Source: Mesodorylaimus sp. YZB2_4 (taxonomy: Eukaryota > Nematoda > Enoplea > Dorylaimida > Dorylaimidae). Taken from it: 64,000 bases of DNA. Shown piece after piece: positions 1-10,689 of this stretch. Numbering within the stretch: position 1 is the first letter of the stretch; each line of letters begins with the position of its first letter. The position numbers and the translations under genes are program-made. The stretch covers positions 372,001 to 436,000 of the forward strand of contig JASANH010000232.1 in assembly GCA_030248295.1 (NCBI GenBank). The letters run 5' to 3'. Below the pieces are notes generated by a model. It did not search any database. It worked only from the letters and a program-made list of their open reading frames with translations, and was not told the origin of the DNA.

Positions 1-1417
1 ATGAGCTTTATCTTAGAGTTGTTTGTGCACTATGATTTCCTGGGGAAAATTCTTGACAAAGTGTGTCATTGAGCAGCCACATAATGGCTCATAATTGCGA
101 GTTATTGCCATGAAATTTGCATCGCGTGTTTGAATCATGGAATATGATTGCGAAATTGACATGAATGTCAAAAACATGCCAAAATGCAGAACACGGTAAA
201 TACTCAAATAATATCCCAAGAAAACTGTTATTTCAATTGGGTCCAAGGGGGAACAGAAATTCGCAAGCTTTTCGCATGCATGTATGTACTGCCGAAGAAC
301 TAATGATTCTACCCCCAAACTTAGGGCCGAAAATCTTGCAGTATATCGAAATTCATTCAAAGGGCGCATACAAAAAGGGCAAAAAGGCACATCAGTACTT
401 AGGATGCGCAGGAAAAAGGGTGAAAAAATGCAACTGGCGAGCAGAGTGAGCAGTTCCTTCGCAAAATGCGAGTCGTCCAACTTATTGCTACCTCCATAAT
501 CGACCGCTGTTTAAGTTCCCAAGAGCCCATATTCCAATTTCTCAATCCCATTTTTAAGAGCTGCTCAACGCGTTGGCATATGCATTGTTGCTGCTCCACT
601 TACAGTAACCCTCATTCTCTTTACAGGAGTTAATTACTTCGCATGAGTATCAGCAAACATTGGCTGGTTAGACAGCTAATGTCGGTCAGGGTCCAAATTA
701 AATTCTTGAATTTTCTTTGCTTTTAAACAGGAAAATATCATATCCACTTGCGCCCTTTTGGATGCGCCCTTTTTGCCTTCGACGAAGCATATTGCCAACC
801 TCGTTCACAATCTTCCATCGAAAGCATCACAGCAGGGTGACTGTGGGTGATCTGTAACACATAATTTACTATGGCGGTACACAGGTGCCCCAAGTCTGGT
901 GAGGCTATTGAGGAAGGGGGAATTCTTAATCCAAATGGTTAGCCTAAAAGAGCAAACTATTTTATTTGGACTAAATGAATACTCTACGTCTACGCATTCG
1001 ACAAGCACCTGTCCACTAAACAACTAGCCTTCAAAGATCATTTTAAATTGCCTGGATGAGGATGGATGGCGCCTCTCGGCGAAAAGCAGTGGGAATCGAC
1101 CGAAGGACACGCGCACGGAGATGCGTAATGATCTTCCTGCCATACCCTTCTAAATCTTACAAGCAAGTACCTTAAGAAAGATCATCGCAGCATTTGTAGT
1201 GCCAGGTTTAAATGACTGATCAACATTGCAATCATTATGAGCTACCGTGCCCACTCGAATTTCCCCTTTCGAATCTTTGAACGGGTACCCTCTTGTAGGA
1301 TCCAAACCGTATGGGCCCTACTCGGGGATAATTCGGCCCCTTTAGGGCCGTAGTCTGTAAGGATGGACCGAATGCGCAGTAAAGTGGACCTGTTTCGTCT
1401 GAGTCCTTGATTTCGAC
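1..1417. other. Gene-free stretch
   Basis: No gene is recognised. The longest open frame (13-480, minus, 155 codons) has no recognisable domain, no clear splice context and overlaps open frames on the other strand, so I do not call it. A short GGCCC/GGGCC hairpin sits near 1336-1350. Confidence 0.5.
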
Positions 1418-2127
1418 CAGCGTTGCCAGATGCAAAAATGAAAACTCGCAGTCAAGGACCTGAAAATCCGCTAAAAACCGCTGCAATACAGTGAGAAATC
1501 CGCTAAAAAATCCGCTAAAATTTTTCCTGCATAAAGCGATATTTTAGCGACTAGTTTTAATAGAACGCGAAGTAGGACAAGAAACTTTCACTCATTCATC
1601 GCTCATATTGCGCATTCAAATTTTAGCGGGCCAGGCTGGGGATGGGACACGGGAAGGGACGGGGAAGGGATTGACGGATGGAAAGGGACTGCCCCACGCG
1701 CCCGACCACCCCTACTCAGGTCTTAATTCTATGCAAAAAGTGTGAATGTAATAGAGCATACTGTAGAATAAGGAGCCGAGTAAGAACGGATCAACAATTG
1801 TGATTTCACTTAGTATCGACTGAGCAGTTAACTCAACATTAGGCAGGCCCCTGGTCTAAAAAATTGCTTCCCTATTTCTTGTCCCCACTCGTATAATCGA
1901 TCCTTCAGATCATAACACGCGGACATATCTGCCTCAACTGTCTTTTAAAAAAGGAGTGGTGTTTCTAGAATGGTCTCACATAGGTTGCTTTATCCAGATT
2001 TACATCAATCCGCTAGAATCCGCCAAAAAAGCCAAAATCCGCTAAAACAGTCAATCCGCTGTTTAGTCCGCTGTCGGCCCAGAAATCCGCCAGATCTAGC
2101 GTATTCTAGCTGCATCTGGCAACGCTG
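1418..2127. mobile_element. Non-autonomous hAT element, family A, copy 1
   Basis: The element is 710 bp. Its 17-bp terminal inverted repeats, CAGCGTTGCCAGATGCA and the exact reverse complement, are perfect. It is flanked by an 8-bp target duplication, ATTTCGAC (1410-1417 and 2128-2135), which is diagnostic of hAT transposition. The word AATCCGCTAAAA and variants (AATCCGCC, TCCGCTG) is repeated about ten times just inside both ends. In known hAT elements such subterminal repeats bind transposase. There is no transposase frame, so it must be moved in trans. A second copy lies at 27248-27972. Confidence 0.93.
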
Positions 2128-2779
2128 ATTTCGACGGCGAATCTGAGCCATGTTTTGGTGCTGATTCTAGACCTGGGATTAAAAAAATTTTTGGTCTAGG
2201 CGTTGCTGAGATATTTTAATTTGAAGTCGCAAATCGCGCGATTTTGGTCAAAAACGGGTGTGGTACAGAAAACGATCGTTTTCTCAACAATCAGTGAAGC
2301 AAACTTAATTTCAAGTAGATATTCCGAAAGAGCGTAAAAACTGATCGGGAACAACTGGGCTTCATTCTTTGGAGTATTTTGGTGATGTTAGGCAAAGTTT
2401 ATGAGAATTAGAGTGCGCAGAAGAGAGAAAAAGCGCCACGAAAAATCGAAATTACGTTTTGAAAATCTGATTTTCTGGATCTCCATACTCCAACGCATGC
2501 TGAATCTTGCTATATTAACGAAAAGTCCTCAAGTGTGTGAGCTGGCGACTACATCGACTTCAAAGTTCCAAAAACTGATCTGATTTGCAACTCGGCACTA
2601 ACGAGCAGGATGTATTTCCAACCTGAAACTTGCTCTATTCGTTTCTTTGTGTATTTTTGCGTGTCTTATCTCTTTCTATATAATCCTAGGCTTAGGCTTA
2701 GTCTGGCGCTTCCCAGTTTGCAGATTCGTCTGACTAAAAAATGCGTGTCTCCGTTAGCCGTGAGTAGTATAGCAGCGAG

Positions 2780-2954
2780 CAGGTCACCGTCACTCCTCCA
2801 AGTCACTCAGGGTGGAGGAGGTCAAGACAGCCCACCCTGAGCCACCGTCCATTCCAGGCTCACGGGTCATCAGGTCACCGTCAATCCTCCAAGTCACTCA
2901 GGGTGGAGGAGGTCAAGACAGCCCACCCTTAGCCACCGTCCATTCCAGGCTCAC
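2780..2954. repeat. 91-bp tandem duplication inside left arm
   Basis: Two near-identical units start with CAGGTCACCGTCA at 2780 and 2871. The right arm has only one unit, so the duplication occurred after the arms formed or was lost on the right. Confidence 0.9.
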
Positions 2955-3096
2955 ATTACTGACCCAGCCAATGACCATATCGGCGGTACTCACTGTCCAT
3001 ACCTATGACCCAGTATCATCCATGTGATTACATGATTGAAACATGTCAAATTCAAATCCAGCTTAAGTGACGGTTACATGACGCAGCGAGGTTTTT

Positions 3097-3121
3097 TGAA
3101 TTTCCCGCCTTTACGTATAAA
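3097..3121 (+). promoter_or_regulatory. Inward promoter candidate, left arm (E2F-like site + TATA)
   Basis: TTGAATTTCCCGCC (3097-3110) contains the E2F consensus TTTCCCGCC and is followed within 10 bp by TATAAA (3116-3121). The arrangement points into the cassette. E2F sites are typical of cell-cycle genes. Function here is inferred from sequence only. Confidence 0.5.
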
Positions 3122-3305
3122 GGGCCTGTTATGTCTGCTATGTTGCGCCAATTTGGAAGTGACAACAAGTCGGGATAAATTTCGGAATTATGTCTTAGTC
3201 TGAAGACTCACACGTCATCGTATGCTGTAGATATCAAATATTTAATATCTTATCATGACTTCGATAAATGTATATAAACTAACCTCATTTCCCCCTTTTC
3301 AGATC

Positions 3306-3377
3306 ATGATGGCTGGCCGTAACCCATTCCTGCACGAAATGACGGAGTTATTGGCTAGGGAGACCCTTCTTATCACT
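3306..3377 (+). CDS. Left-arm first coding exon (MMAGRNPFLHEMTELLAR...)
   Basis: After a CCCCCTTTTCAG acceptor, ATG ATG opens a short frame MMAGRNPFLHEMTELLAR that continues past the arm boundary as ETLLIT to a possible GTGAGC donor near 3378. The same 18 residues open the right-arm frame, so two convergent transcripts would share their N terminus and differ after it. The splice into the downstream dsRNA-binding exon is not proven: the strongest acceptors there are in a different phase. The peptide is not recognised. Confidence 0.4.
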
Positions 3378-3556
3378 GTGAGCCCCCTTATCAGTCATTA
3401 GCTGAACCTTATCAATATCTAGTCATTAGTTGAACCTTATCATCGACCAGTTAGTAATACCTCCTCCTCCCCAGCCAGCTCCTCCTTGGTGGGGAGCAGC
3501 TCCCACCTCGATCACCTGATTTCGAAACTGAATGTTGTGGGTGTGCCTGCCTTTTC

Positions 3557-4143
3557 ATGATTTATCGAATGCGATACCCCGCCTCCAGGCTCATGTTCAG
3601 TCACAGTTCAATGGAACTGATTCGACGTAGAGATAAGTCAAATTCTTGGCTATATAAAGACGTACACAGCAATGCAAATCAGAGTAGTGATGGAATGGAT
3701 GCAATTACTTTTTTGTATCAGTTCGCTGCGTATATGGGTATCGTGCCCCCAACCTGGGACGACCTCAGTCAGACTGACATTGGCGGCTGGGTGGTACGGG
3801 CAAAAATCGGCCCGTACTCGGAAATGGGTCTTGCCCACTCTAAGAAACATGCTAAACATTTAGCATTCCACCATCTCATTTTGCACTTGCAAACGCTGCC
3901 ATTGCAAGTGTTATTGACAACTATCCCCAGCCATGACTACACGGTAAGAGTAACTTTTGAATCGATTAAGTAAACTGTTATTGAACATATAAACAACTCA
4001 AATGCATATGCACAGTATATTTTATGATGCAGCAAAGGTCCTTTTGGAAGAGAATAATTCATACTTTTTTCCAGAAACTGTCAGAAATATTAGCGGCGGA
4101 CGGGAAAACAATTGCTAAACGGGATCTGACAATGTATAAATGA
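3557..4143 (+). CDS. dsRNA-binding-domain protein (in inverted-repeat core)
   Basis: Two exons are supported: about 3557-3943 and 4075-4143. They join in phase 0 (ACG|GTAAGA ... TTTTTTCCAG|AAA) and end in TGA. The first exon encodes a double-stranded-RNA-binding motif at about residues 50-112: a start helix (AITFLYQFAAYMG), the PP turn (VPPTWDD), a beta strand (WVVRAKIGPYSEMG) and the diagnostic second-helix lysines SKKHAKHLAFHHL. The PP turn and the SKKxAK pattern are the family signature for contacting dsRNA. The true start is uncertain: the ATG at 3557 is only the first in frame, and an upstream exon in the left arm may supply the N terminus. No second domain is visible, so no RNase III, Dicer or ADAR activity can be claimed. 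Its position inside a long inverted repeat, whose transcript would itself be double-stranded, is notable. Confidence 0.7.
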
Positions 4144-4592
4144 TTATGTTCCGTTTTTCCTAGAATAATGACCTATGTTCGACCGTTTTTATATATTTGA
4201 CCTATGTTTATTCATTTTTCATGCCAGACCTTGATAGATCATCACCCATCAATTTCTTTCTCTTTATGGTAATGACAACTAGTTTTTCGTCAAATACAGA
4301 CCAATGTTCGGGTTGTCCTGTGACTAAAAGTTTAAAAACTAGTATGCATCAGTTTCTTAACATACATTTGACTCGTACACTTGACTCACATCATCTTGGA
4401 GTCAATGGTTTATATCATCAAGTGATCAGCTGGTAGTTAGCCAATACTTTTTCTGCATAACACAACGTCAAAGTGGATCTGCCACTTTCGTTGTTTGCAA
4501 GCTTCAAGTGCAGTCGTCTTTTACTAAGTGACTAACCAAGTTTCTTATACTTACTTTTACCCATACGACGTAAGCTGACATAAACAACAATC

Positions 4593-5060
4593 ATGGTCGT
4601 TGCTCCTCTTACAAGGCTCGCAGGAGTACAATTTCTGAAAGCTTATCACACGCCATCATTATTTGAAGTTACTCATGGTCAAGGAGGAGGTATTGTTCTC
4701 GAATTGAAACTGACAAAGACAAGCTTGGTATATGATTTGGAAAGAATAAACCTGCATATGGTTGACACAATAAACTTGGCACCTGCTTGGAGGAACCTTT
4801 GGTAACCTGGTTTGGTCCAGCAGCTGATTGAAATGCGCCAGGAGCAATGGTGCATCAGTTTCTTCAATCGCATGGACTTCAGTTCCGTCCCATGCGACGA
4901 ATACGAAGTGGAAGATTTATACAGGGCTGTGGAGAAGTATCCAACCTGTGAAAAGTTTCTGTTTATAACAGGTCTCGATTCTCATGGTGTACCCGTTGTC
5001 AATTACTGGGTCACTGAAGAACTCTACCACAGAGATGACGAAAATAATTACGATGACTGA
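4593..5060 (+). CDS. Unidentified open stretches in cassette core
   Basis: Two adjacent open stretches lie in one frame: 4593-4805 (about 70 codons, MVVAPLTRLAG...) and 4812-5060 (about 80 codons, ending in acidic RDDENNYDD). The second contains NRMDFSSVPCDEYEVEDLY and FLFITGLDSHGVP, which read like a folded domain but match no family I know. They run toward the right arm on the plus strand. Whether they form exons of the dsRNA-binding gene, a second gene or chance frames is open. Confidence 0.3.
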
Positions 5061-5132
5061 AATCCTTTTCATTCGACTCACGATCAGTAGTCCAGTTCAA
5101 AATCGTAAACACTGTTAGAATAATATTACTTA

Positions 5133-5318
5133 TTAATATCTTATCGTATGAGTTGAATATTTTTCGAATATACGTGAAAATATAACCAGAATCATAAACA
5201 CTGTTACTATAATATTAGTTATTAATATCTTATCGAAATAATTCAATCTTCTTGGTCTTTGAACCCTAGCCAATAACTCCGTCATTTCGTGCAGGAATGG
5301 GTTACGGCCAGCCATCAT
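5133..5318 (-). CDS. Right-arm ORF sharing the MMAGRNPF N terminus
   Basis: After the same TTTTCAG acceptor as the left arm, ATG ATG at 5318 opens MMAGRNPFLHEMTELLAR. It then diverges into about 44 residues that include a hydrophobic run (ILITNIIVTVFMILVIFS), possibly one membrane segment. It ends within the core. This is the minus-strand counterpart of the left-arm exon. It could be a real alternative product or simply the duplicated 5' end of a gene running out into unrelated sequence. Confidence 0.35.
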   Translation of the reverse strand: MMAGRNPFLHEMTELLARVQRPRRLNYFDKILITNIIVTVFMILVIFSRIFEKYSTHTIRY

Positions 5319-6147
5319 GATCTGAAAAGGGGGAAATGAGGTTAGTTTATATACATTTATCGAAGTCATGATAAGATATTAAATAATTGAATTCTACAGC
5401 ATACGATGACGTGTGAGTCTTCAAACTAAGACATAATTCCGAAATTTATCCCGACTTGTTGTCACTTCCAAATTGGCGCAACATAGCAGACATAACAGGC
5501 CCTTTATACGTGAAGGCGGGAAATTCAAAAAACCTCGCTGCGTCATAGAAGCGTCACTTAAGCTGGATTTGAATTTGACATGTGTCAATCATGTAATCAC
5601 ATGGATGATACTCGGTCATAGGTATGGACAGTGAGTACCGCCGATATGGTCATTGGCTGGGTCAGTAATGTGAGCCTGGAATGGACGGTGGCTAAGGGTG
5701 GGCTGTCTTGACCTCCTCCACCCTGAGTGACTTGGAGGAGTGACGGTGACCTGCTCGCTGCTATACTACTGCCGTGTCTTCTAAAGCGTGCGGGGATAGT
5801 AAACACATCCTGCTCGTTAGTGCCGCGTTGATTTGCATTGCTTTGGATACTTATGAATTAGGCTACCACCTCGAAAAATTCAAACTTGTGCGCACAGACG
5901 CCCTGATGGATAGCGATGCGGAATGGATTTGATGCTCAGGTACATATGTACGAGAAATTTTTTTTTCAAAAACCAGGTTTTCGACCAATTTTTGGAACTT
6001 TGAAGTCGATGCACGGGTAGTCGTCAGCTCACACACATGAGGACTTTTCGATAATATAACAAGATTCAGCATGTTTTAGAGTATAAGGATCCAGAAAATC
6101 AGATTTCCAAACCGTGGTTTCGATTTTTCGTGGCGCTTTTTCTCTTT
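5262..6147 (-). repeat. Long inverted repeat, right arm
   Basis: Reverse-complement partner of 2417-3365. It carries the same inward-facing promoter block and the same MMAGRNPFLHEMTELLAR exon on the minus strand, but has a single copy of the 91-bp unit. The two arms and the 1.9-kb core form a 3.7-kb cassette. I see no target duplication at the outer ends and no transposase, integrase, polymerase or capsid frame. The cassette could be an inverted segmental duplication of a host gene's 5' end or a mobile unit of unknown kind. Confidence 0.9.
5503..5529 (-). promoter_or_regulatory. Inward promoter candidate, right arm (E2F-like site + TATA)
   Basis: Mirror image of the left-arm promoter: TATAAA at 5508-5503 and TTTCCCGCC at 5523-5515 on the minus strand. 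The two promoters would drive convergent transcripts through the core. Confidence 0.5.
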
Positions 6148-6631
6148 TGTGGACTGTGTGCATGTTATTTGCAATGGCACTCCCACCGAGGCCGTGATCA
6201 CAAACGCGAGCAGACATACTGTGAACGATAGTCAAATTCTTATGGGTGGGCCCCGCCCTAGTTTTCCCACGTTACTTCCAGCCCATATTGCCAGTAGCTA
6301 GACTGCAGACATGTTATGCTAAGAGAGGCTGTGAGATGACCAGCTCTCACAACAGCTTCCCTGTGTGCGTCTCCACTATGAGCACTTGCACACGAGGGCA
6401 TCATGTGCCAGCACCAGTGTCCCAGGATGATACTAGGCGAGAAGAGAGGGTCCTACCCGACTGGTTAACGAGAGTCACATGCTAGGAAAGCCATATTTGG
6501 AGATGTATACGTATGTCCACCGTTAAAAGAGCCCGAGCATAAGCTCTTCAAATCGTCCAATAGAAAATCACATACAGTCGCGAAAGATTGAATGGAAATC
6601 GCGTAATTTCAAATCGCTATGCCTCGGATGG
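6148..6631. other. Intergenic; diverged SINE fragment
   Basis: About 6305-6435 resembles the 3' half of the tRNA-derived SINE at 10690-11072 in the same orientation (CTTCCCTGTGTGCGTCTCCAC..., GAGGGCATC...). Nothing else is seen. Confidence 0.45.
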
Positions 6632-7249
6632 TTAATCGTGGTGGCACGATTTACTGCGTTTCCTTTTCTTGATATCCTCTTCCTCTTCTAAATCAACTAA
6701 CCGTTTGTTTGCCTTTTTATCTGACCATGCGAGCAATTTTTTGACACCGTTGCATTTCTTCAACAGCGTATCAACTTCTGTCCTTTGGTGACCATTAACC
6801 AACGAGTCGAACTGTTCCATTAGAAATGCCACTTTTGAAGCAACATGTGGAAACTTGCTGTCTTTGCAAAATACGATCGAGTTGGCTTCCTGAAGAGGCA
6901 GTTGACTGGCGAGAAGATAATTATCCAACGCATCGATGTTGGATTTCAAGTCCTTGTACGTCAATGCTGCAAGACTGCAGGCTTCGTAAAACTGCTTCGC
7001 CTCGCTGGACAGGTTCTTAATCAAATTAAAAAATATTGGATCTCGGCTGCGCAATTCTTCACCGAAGTGGAAGCTGTCGGTATGCGACTGAAGCTGATTT
7101 TGAAGTTTTTCGATTGTGACAACTTGATAATCTCCATAATATTCAAAGAATGGGCGCAACAAATTGAGCCGATTTTTAAGCGAGCGCTCCACGTTGAAGC
7201 AATCTGAAAAAAGGTCGCATGAATTCATGGCGCTAAAAAACACTTTCAT
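6632..7249 (-). CDS. Unidentified protein, 205 aa, basic C-terminal tail
   Basis: An uninterrupted frame of 205 codons begins MKVFFSAMNSCDLF (a second possible start is MNSCDLF at 7228). The sequence is helix-rich and hydrophilic with no membrane segment. It has an acidic stretch (VDLEEEEDIKKRKRSK) ending in KKRKRSK, a plausible nuclear localisation signal. Composition is protein-like rather than random: even hydrophobic spacing and few rare residues. I do not recognise a domain. It may be a complete single-exon gene or the last exon of a larger one. It lies 0.5 kb outside the inverted-repeat cassette. A retrotransposon or transposon accessory ORF is possible. Confidence 0.5.
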   Translation of the reverse strand: MKVFFSAMNSCDLFSDCFNVERSLKNRLNLLRPFFEYYGDYQVVTIEKLQNQLQSHTDSFHFGEELRSRDPIFFNLIKNLSSEAKQFYEACSLAALTYKDLKSNIDALDNYLLASQLPLQEANSIVFCKDSKFPHVASKVAFLMEQFDSLVNGHQRTEVDTLLKKCNGVKKLLAWSDKKANKRLVDLEEEEDIKKRKRSKSCHHD

Positions 7250-7567
7250 TCAACTTAGCACAAAAAAGCAGATTTTCCTGTATGTATTTTGTCTGGTTCA
7301 CGTCTGCGTGGCTAATGTGCTGAGCGTGTAGTGGAGTCCCACAGCTACAGTAGGTACATACTGTATTTCATCATTACCATGGACCTCATGGGGCCACAGG
7401 CTGGGTACAAGTTGGTGTCATGGCAAAAAGTCATGGCTATCGCCAATTTTCGTACACACATGTTTTCCTGTTAGCCGTGCTGTTCTCTCACGTGCTTCCT
7501 CTGCCTTTAAAAAATATATTGACGACAGTTCAAAGCAGTTCTGCTGGGCAGAGCTGATGAGCTTGAA
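7250..7567. other. Intergenic, nothing seen
   Basis: No open frame or repeat I can identify. One TACTGTAG-type octamer (as CTACAGTA) lies near 7346. Confidence 0.5.
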
Positions 7568-8180
7568 GTGCACTTTGAATATCCGTTTCGTTACTTAAAC
7601 GCAGCTGCTCGATCTTGCAGTTTTACAAGGCACTGCCAATTAAGGCTCAGACATACGATAGGTACTAGTGGGAAAAGGAGTGAGTCAGAGGTAGATAGGG
7701 CTAAAATACTTGCGAGGCGCAACACCACGCACTGCAGACCACGTTTAGGGAGGGTATTCCAGCCGAATTCATATCGGCGTGTACAATGCCGCCAAACTGA
7801 TCATGGGTCTGCCAAGCTTTTATCCTGTTTACCCCAATATGATCAGCGGCTCCGCAAGAAGTCGTGGGGGCCAGTTCGTAGTCACCCGCTATTCCCGATT
7901 ACGGCACCCCGAACATTTTACCAAGTACTTACTTCTTTCGCACGTCAAACGCTCTTCCAGAATGCAATCTCCGCAAATCGGCCACTTGTTGCATTTGGCG
8001 CAGGCATATTGATCGACTAATCGAGCAAGGCCGCCAGTTTTGCAATAAGTGCATTGAACCGCGATCATATCGAGATCATCTGACGTCGCAGTTCGATCAT
8101 TGATTTGTCATGATCATGGTGATATGCAAAGACAAAACCCAAAAAAAGAAACAAGAAAAAAAAAAAAAAAACCAAAAAAA

Positions 8181-8240
<60 letters not shown>
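7568..8240 (+). mobile_element. Possible retroposed fragment with A-tail
   Basis: A 150-codon frame (7568-8020) and an overlapping frame (7779-8012) end about 100 bp before a long A-rich tract (about 8137-8238, A runs broken by C and G). An open but degenerate body followed by an A-tail on the same strand is the layout of a retroposed sequence. The frames show no reverse-transcriptase signature that I can defend, so the class is unknown. Confidence 0.3.
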
Positions 8241-9560
8241 CCCTGGCGGTGATCAAATCGGCCAACTTTTAAATCAAAGAGCTATAGCTTGTGTGTGTGC
8301 AGCACCGATGATCCTAAAAATAAAAACATATCGCTTTTAAACATCGAAATTTCTGCATTGTCATTCATGAGACAATCTTCTGGAAAATCGTCAGAAAAGG
8401 GACCTAGGTAATATAGGAAAGCTGTCTGATATTACAAGACGACGGAAAAAGTAAAAGTACCCAGTCTGGAGCTGATCGTGAGCAGGTCAAAGAGCCATCA
8501 TTTCATTTTTACCTGCGCATGACGTGGCACATAATACCGACAGCCTCCCCCCCCCCCCCCGCGTGCAGACGCAGTCGACGCGCACCGACGCAGACACACA
8601 CAAAGAGCCAGAGCAACAGAGCCTTTTTGAATTTGGCGCCCAACGCTTATCAGCAAGTACAGTAGAAGCATTGGTCCCGAAGAGTCTATTCCTGGCTACA
8701 GCATGCTTTATGAAGGTTCTTTTCTGAAAGTTCTTGAGTTGAATCATGGGAAACAGGGGAGAACAATTATCTGACACTCCAAGAAAAAAAAGTGAAGCAA
8801 AAAATCAGTATCGAAATCAGCAATACAATGAGCAAAACCGTCGGAGAAAGTTTTTGCGCTCTAGCCGGTCGAGCAACAAAAATTTTAAAAGTATGATTGA
8901 GTTTTTGAGATTGCATTTTTGTTTGAGAAAAATTGAGCGTTCGCTCTTCGAAAGAAATATTTGTGCTCCTATAATCAGTGCGAAAATGATGATCAGGCCG
9001 CCCCCACTACCTCAGGTTATAATAATTTAAGTGTCCATCCATCGTCATTTGCAACACCGTGGGAGGCTTTGAAGAAAAAAAAGCTCTTTTCGATTTCGAT
9101 TTCGCAACTCGCAGTGTTTCCTCCCAAGTACGCACTGCGCCTAAACCCATTACAGACCAGACAACATCATAGTTTTGCTAGCTTTGGAATCTATCACTTT
9201 CTTGCGACAGGGCGAGTTAAAAAAAAACGATTTTCTGGACGGAGAAAGCACCCGATTGCCACAGAAAAAGGCAGTGTATGGAGCCTTCGGAACTTGTTCC
9301 GCCATCGGCCTAGCACCTATCCTGATGAGTCTTTATTCGAATCACTCCATTCAATTCGATCTGCCGCCCAGGGATGGACTCCATTATCATAGCAGGCAGA
9401 ATACGACCTCTGCTTTGCATTGCTCTCAATTCGCCACCCCTTCTCCATCAAAGATTCTGCATTTTCTGTCCGTCCTTGCCGAGTCAAAGAGCAAGGACTG
9501 ATCCAAGACAAAACCCCTGCCTGGAAACTGGCTGAGGCAGAGATAATACGAATTCTGGGT
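8241..9560. other. Intergenic, low-complexity only
   Basis: There is a C13-14 run near 8547-8560 followed by a GACGC-rich patch. Overlapping open frames between 8961 and 9511 on both strands have no recognisable domain. No gene is called. Confidence 0.45.
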
Positions 9561-9562
9561 TG

Positions 9563-9607
9563 ATCATTTTCTGAATGGCAGGTCGAGGCCTGTTTTCAGA
9601 AAATGAT
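9563..9607. promoter_or_regulatory. 12-bp-arm palindrome upstream of TATA box
   Basis: ATCATTTTCTGA (9563-9574) and its perfect reverse complement TCAGAAAATGAT (9596-9607) are separated by 21 bp that also contain CAGG/CCTG. It lies 43 bp upstream of a TATAAAAGG box. It could be a dimeric factor site or a hairpin. Role unknown. Confidence 0.4.
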
Positions 9608-9650
9608 TGTAAAACTGCCCTGGAACCTGTTTGTCCAAGTCAGCGTGGGG

Positions 9651-9659
9651 TATAAAAGG
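9651..9659 (+). promoter_or_regulatory. TATA box candidate
   Basis: TATAAAAGG in a G-rich context (CGTGGGGTATAAAAGG) is a near-ideal TATA box. The first ATG about 125 bp downstream opens the 50-codon frame at 9777. Confidence 0.45.
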
Positions 9660-9776
9660 ATGCTGGGATGCACGCTAATTCGCGCCATCTCGAGAACTGG
9701 CAGCGATTGAGTCGAAGGCTCTTCGATTTCTTTACCCAATTCACGACATTTTTCTTCGCCCAATCATCCGCCGCTC

Positions 9777-9929
9777 ATGGCATCATCGATTTTTGATCAA
9801 AAACAAACGAAACCACAAACTTGGCTCAAACGCTACGCCAGGTTGCCGCACGGGAAAAAGCTGCTCGGCGTGAGCGCCAGCGGGCTCGTCCAGTCCATCA
9901 AGTCAACCACCGCCCGAGAAAATCTGTGA
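9777..9929 (+). CDS. Small ORF behind TATA box, 50 aa
   Basis: ATG at 9777 opens MASSIFDQKQTKPQTWLKRY and continues for 50 basic residues (ending ARENL). The stop overlaps a possible donor (CT|GTGAGG), so it may be a first exon. It was chosen because it is the first ATG after the TATA box. The product is not recognised. An alternative overlapping frame runs 9821-10087 without an ATG. Confidence 0.25.
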   Translation: MASSIFDQKQTKPQTWLKRYARLPHGKKLLGVSASGLVQSIKSTTARENL

Positions 9930-10689
9930 GGCTTACGCAAGTGCAGTGCGTGATAGTGGGAGGGTCTGATGGGTCGGATGGCTTCCCTCTTCAGTACGTG
10001 CGTGTAACTGGATGGGTCGATCTGCACATGACACCTGCTGGTAAGGGCAGGTGGGGAATCATAGCCATAGCCTATCAAAGGAGCTAAAATGATATTTACA
10101 TCATGCGGACTTGGCTGCGCTCGAGTCCTCCCAACCTAGGTTGCCCCATTTCCTACCTCTGTCAGGCTATGTGAAATTACTGCGGGACATTACGGGCTGG
10201 ACACGGCTGGAATATGGTAACCGCTAAGTAATAAGGCGCCAGTGATGCTCAGGCCTGATGCTCAGGTACAGTGATGCTCAGGTGCCCTACCTGAAACTAT
10301 ATTTTACCCTCGGGATTCATGCCAATGGTGAGCCTAGAGTTCGGTTGACCCCTATGCAGCAAGATATGCGCCCGGCCTCTCGTCTTGGTCCCCAACTGTC
10401 TGGGGCGATGGTGCTGCTTGTCTGCTTCATGTAATTGTGTCTCGTTGTACTCGTTCGTGTGTGGCTGCTTAGTAAAGCACTTGTGGATTTGGCTTCTTGT
10501 TTTGAGTCGGGCCCAAGCCCTTACAGACAGCTCGCACAACAAGGGTTTCTGAAGAGCATTCTTTGCTTGGCCTACTCTTCATATTCCTCGTGAATGTAGT
10601 TCGCTTCCTTTTCAGCAAGCTGGACAAAACTTCCACGTTTTTTTCGATTGGGGTTATTTTGTGGGCCGAAGCCTGCTTTTCTGTAGCCG
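9930..10689. other. Intergenic; short GTGATGCTCAGG repeats
   Basis: The word (G)TGATGCTCAGG occurs three times at about 10242-10281. Overlapping open frames on both strands (10297-11017) are largely shadows of the adjacent SINE. No gene is called. Confidence 0.45.

Larger units (their letters stand above)
2417..3365 (+). repeat. Long inverted repeat, left arm
   Basis: This arm matches the reverse complement of 5262-6147 over most of its length by eye. It begins near AGAAAAAGCGCCACGAAAAA and ends at the codons for MTELLAR. Arm differences are mainly indels: the left arm has extra sequence at about 2610-2755 and a 91-bp tandem duplication (2780-2870 and 2871-2954), and it lacks about 170 bp present in the right arm. 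The arm carries a promoter-like block (E2F-like TTTCCCGCC plus TATAAA) and a short exon encoding MMAGRNPFLHEMTELLAR after a TTTTCAG acceptor. Confidence 0.9.

Noticed and set aside
13-480. 155-codon frame on the minus strand
   Set aside because: No recognisable domain, overlapping open frames on the plus strand and no splice context.
8110-8340. Lys-rich or Phe-rich frames
   Set aside because: Translation of the poly-A tract.
9651-9929. Reading the TATA box and leader as part of a retroelement terminal repeat
   Set aside because: No partner repeat, primer site or target duplication could be found.
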